NCBI GenBank assembly: GCA_029560415.1
Contig: JAKQKY010000149.1
Location: 1 to 34,228 of the forward strand
Source: Bacteroidota bacterium
Lineage (GTDB): Bacteria > Bacteroidota > Bacteroidia > Chitinophagales > Chitinophagaceae
Reading direction: 5' to 3'
DNA: 34,228 nt
The notes under the pieces are model-generated. The model ran no database searches and was not told where the DNA came from. It worked only from the letters and a program-made list of their open reading frames with translations. A program made the position numbers and the translations under genes. This document shows positions 34,086-34,228 of the stretch, piece by piece; positions within the stretch are counted from its first letter, which is position 1, and each line of letters starts with the position of its first letter.

Positions 34086-34228
34086 CTCACCATTACGGGT
34101 AACGATAATAGCATCATGCATAGTTATTTCAGTGGTGCCTGGGCTGAGAGTGAAGATTATGGATGGAATGGCGGTGCCTTTGAAATGTTTGACAATTGTA
34201 ACAGGAATAAATTTATGTACAATACCAT
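34086..34228 (+). pseudogene. In-frame continuation of the beta-helix protein after the stop (cut by window edge)
   Basis: The same frame after the TAA gives 47 further codons without a stop, beginning LTITGNDNSIMHSYFSG and continuing with GGAFEMFDNCNRNKFMY. These look like the next beta-helix rungs (repeated NxI / NxF positions, Asn- and Gly-rich turns). No start codon, promoter or shift in composition suggests a new gene. It should be read as the rest of the gene that starts at 33423. Confidence 0.65.

Noticed and set aside
1..34228. Mobile element, phage or defence island
   Set aside because: No transposase, integrase, restriction, toxin or phage genes were found; content is housekeeping with normal operon structure.

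Overview
The window is a chromosomal segment of a Bacteroidota bacterium, most likely of the Chitinophagaceae or a close relative. Evidence for this: a GLPGLI-family protein next to a TonB-receptor-like outer-membrane barrel; lineage-typical families (DUF2520, DUF2851, DUF1684, DUF1599, BT_3928-type DoxX); no clear Shine-Dalgarno sequences before start codons; and TAnnTTTG-type -7 promoter boxes before several genes. Most genes are housekeeping or central metabolism. I see no transposase, integrase, phage gene, CRISPR array or RNA gene.

Region 1 (1-10780): the 5' part of topA (cut by the window edge), an alpha/beta hydrolase, a divergent DUF2520 protein, a GyrI-like lipoprotein, a 2Fe-2S ferredoxin with iscX, then kdsC, a UbiA-type prenyltransferase and maf, then a DUF2851 protein, an OsmC-like protein, a small outer-membrane protein and lipA. 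Two intergenic gaps here (2938-3116 and 4513-4767) are completely filled by unusual inverted arrays of 8-bp units.

Region 2 (10781-21952): a carbohydrate storage block. A glucose/galactose-type MFS transporter and a ROK sugar kinase form one leftward unit. Divergent from it are glgA and glgC, with glgB further on, giving the route from sugar uptake to phosphorylation to ADP-glucose to branched glycogen. Phosphoglucomutase and the breakdown enzymes are not in the window. A leftward pair (barrel protein plus GLPGLI protein) sits between glgC and glgB. The ROK kinase has lost all three zinc-binding cysteines of its family.

Region 3 (21982-29140): a TPR protein; a leftward arginase - DUF1684 - ctlX group that would make ornithine from arginine and citrulline; a spheroidene-monooxygenase (CrtA)-like protein; ndk; then, rightward, an NrnA-type DHH phosphoesterase and an FKBP-type lipoprotein.

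Region 4 (29124-34228): folP (leftward), then a tight rightward unit of a duplicated DUF1599 (Nmad1) protein, a DoxX/BT_3928 membrane protein and a lone DppB-like ABC permease. A 671-bp AT-rich gap with no gene follows, then a secreted parallel beta-helix protein whose reading frame is broken by an in-frame TAA but continues beyond it to the window edge.

I do not see a clearly new multi-gene system. The observations most worth a second look are the octamer inverted arrays at both ends of the lipoprotein-ferredoxin-iscX segment, the interrupted beta-helix gene, the cysteine-free ROK kinase and the tandem Nmad1 protein.
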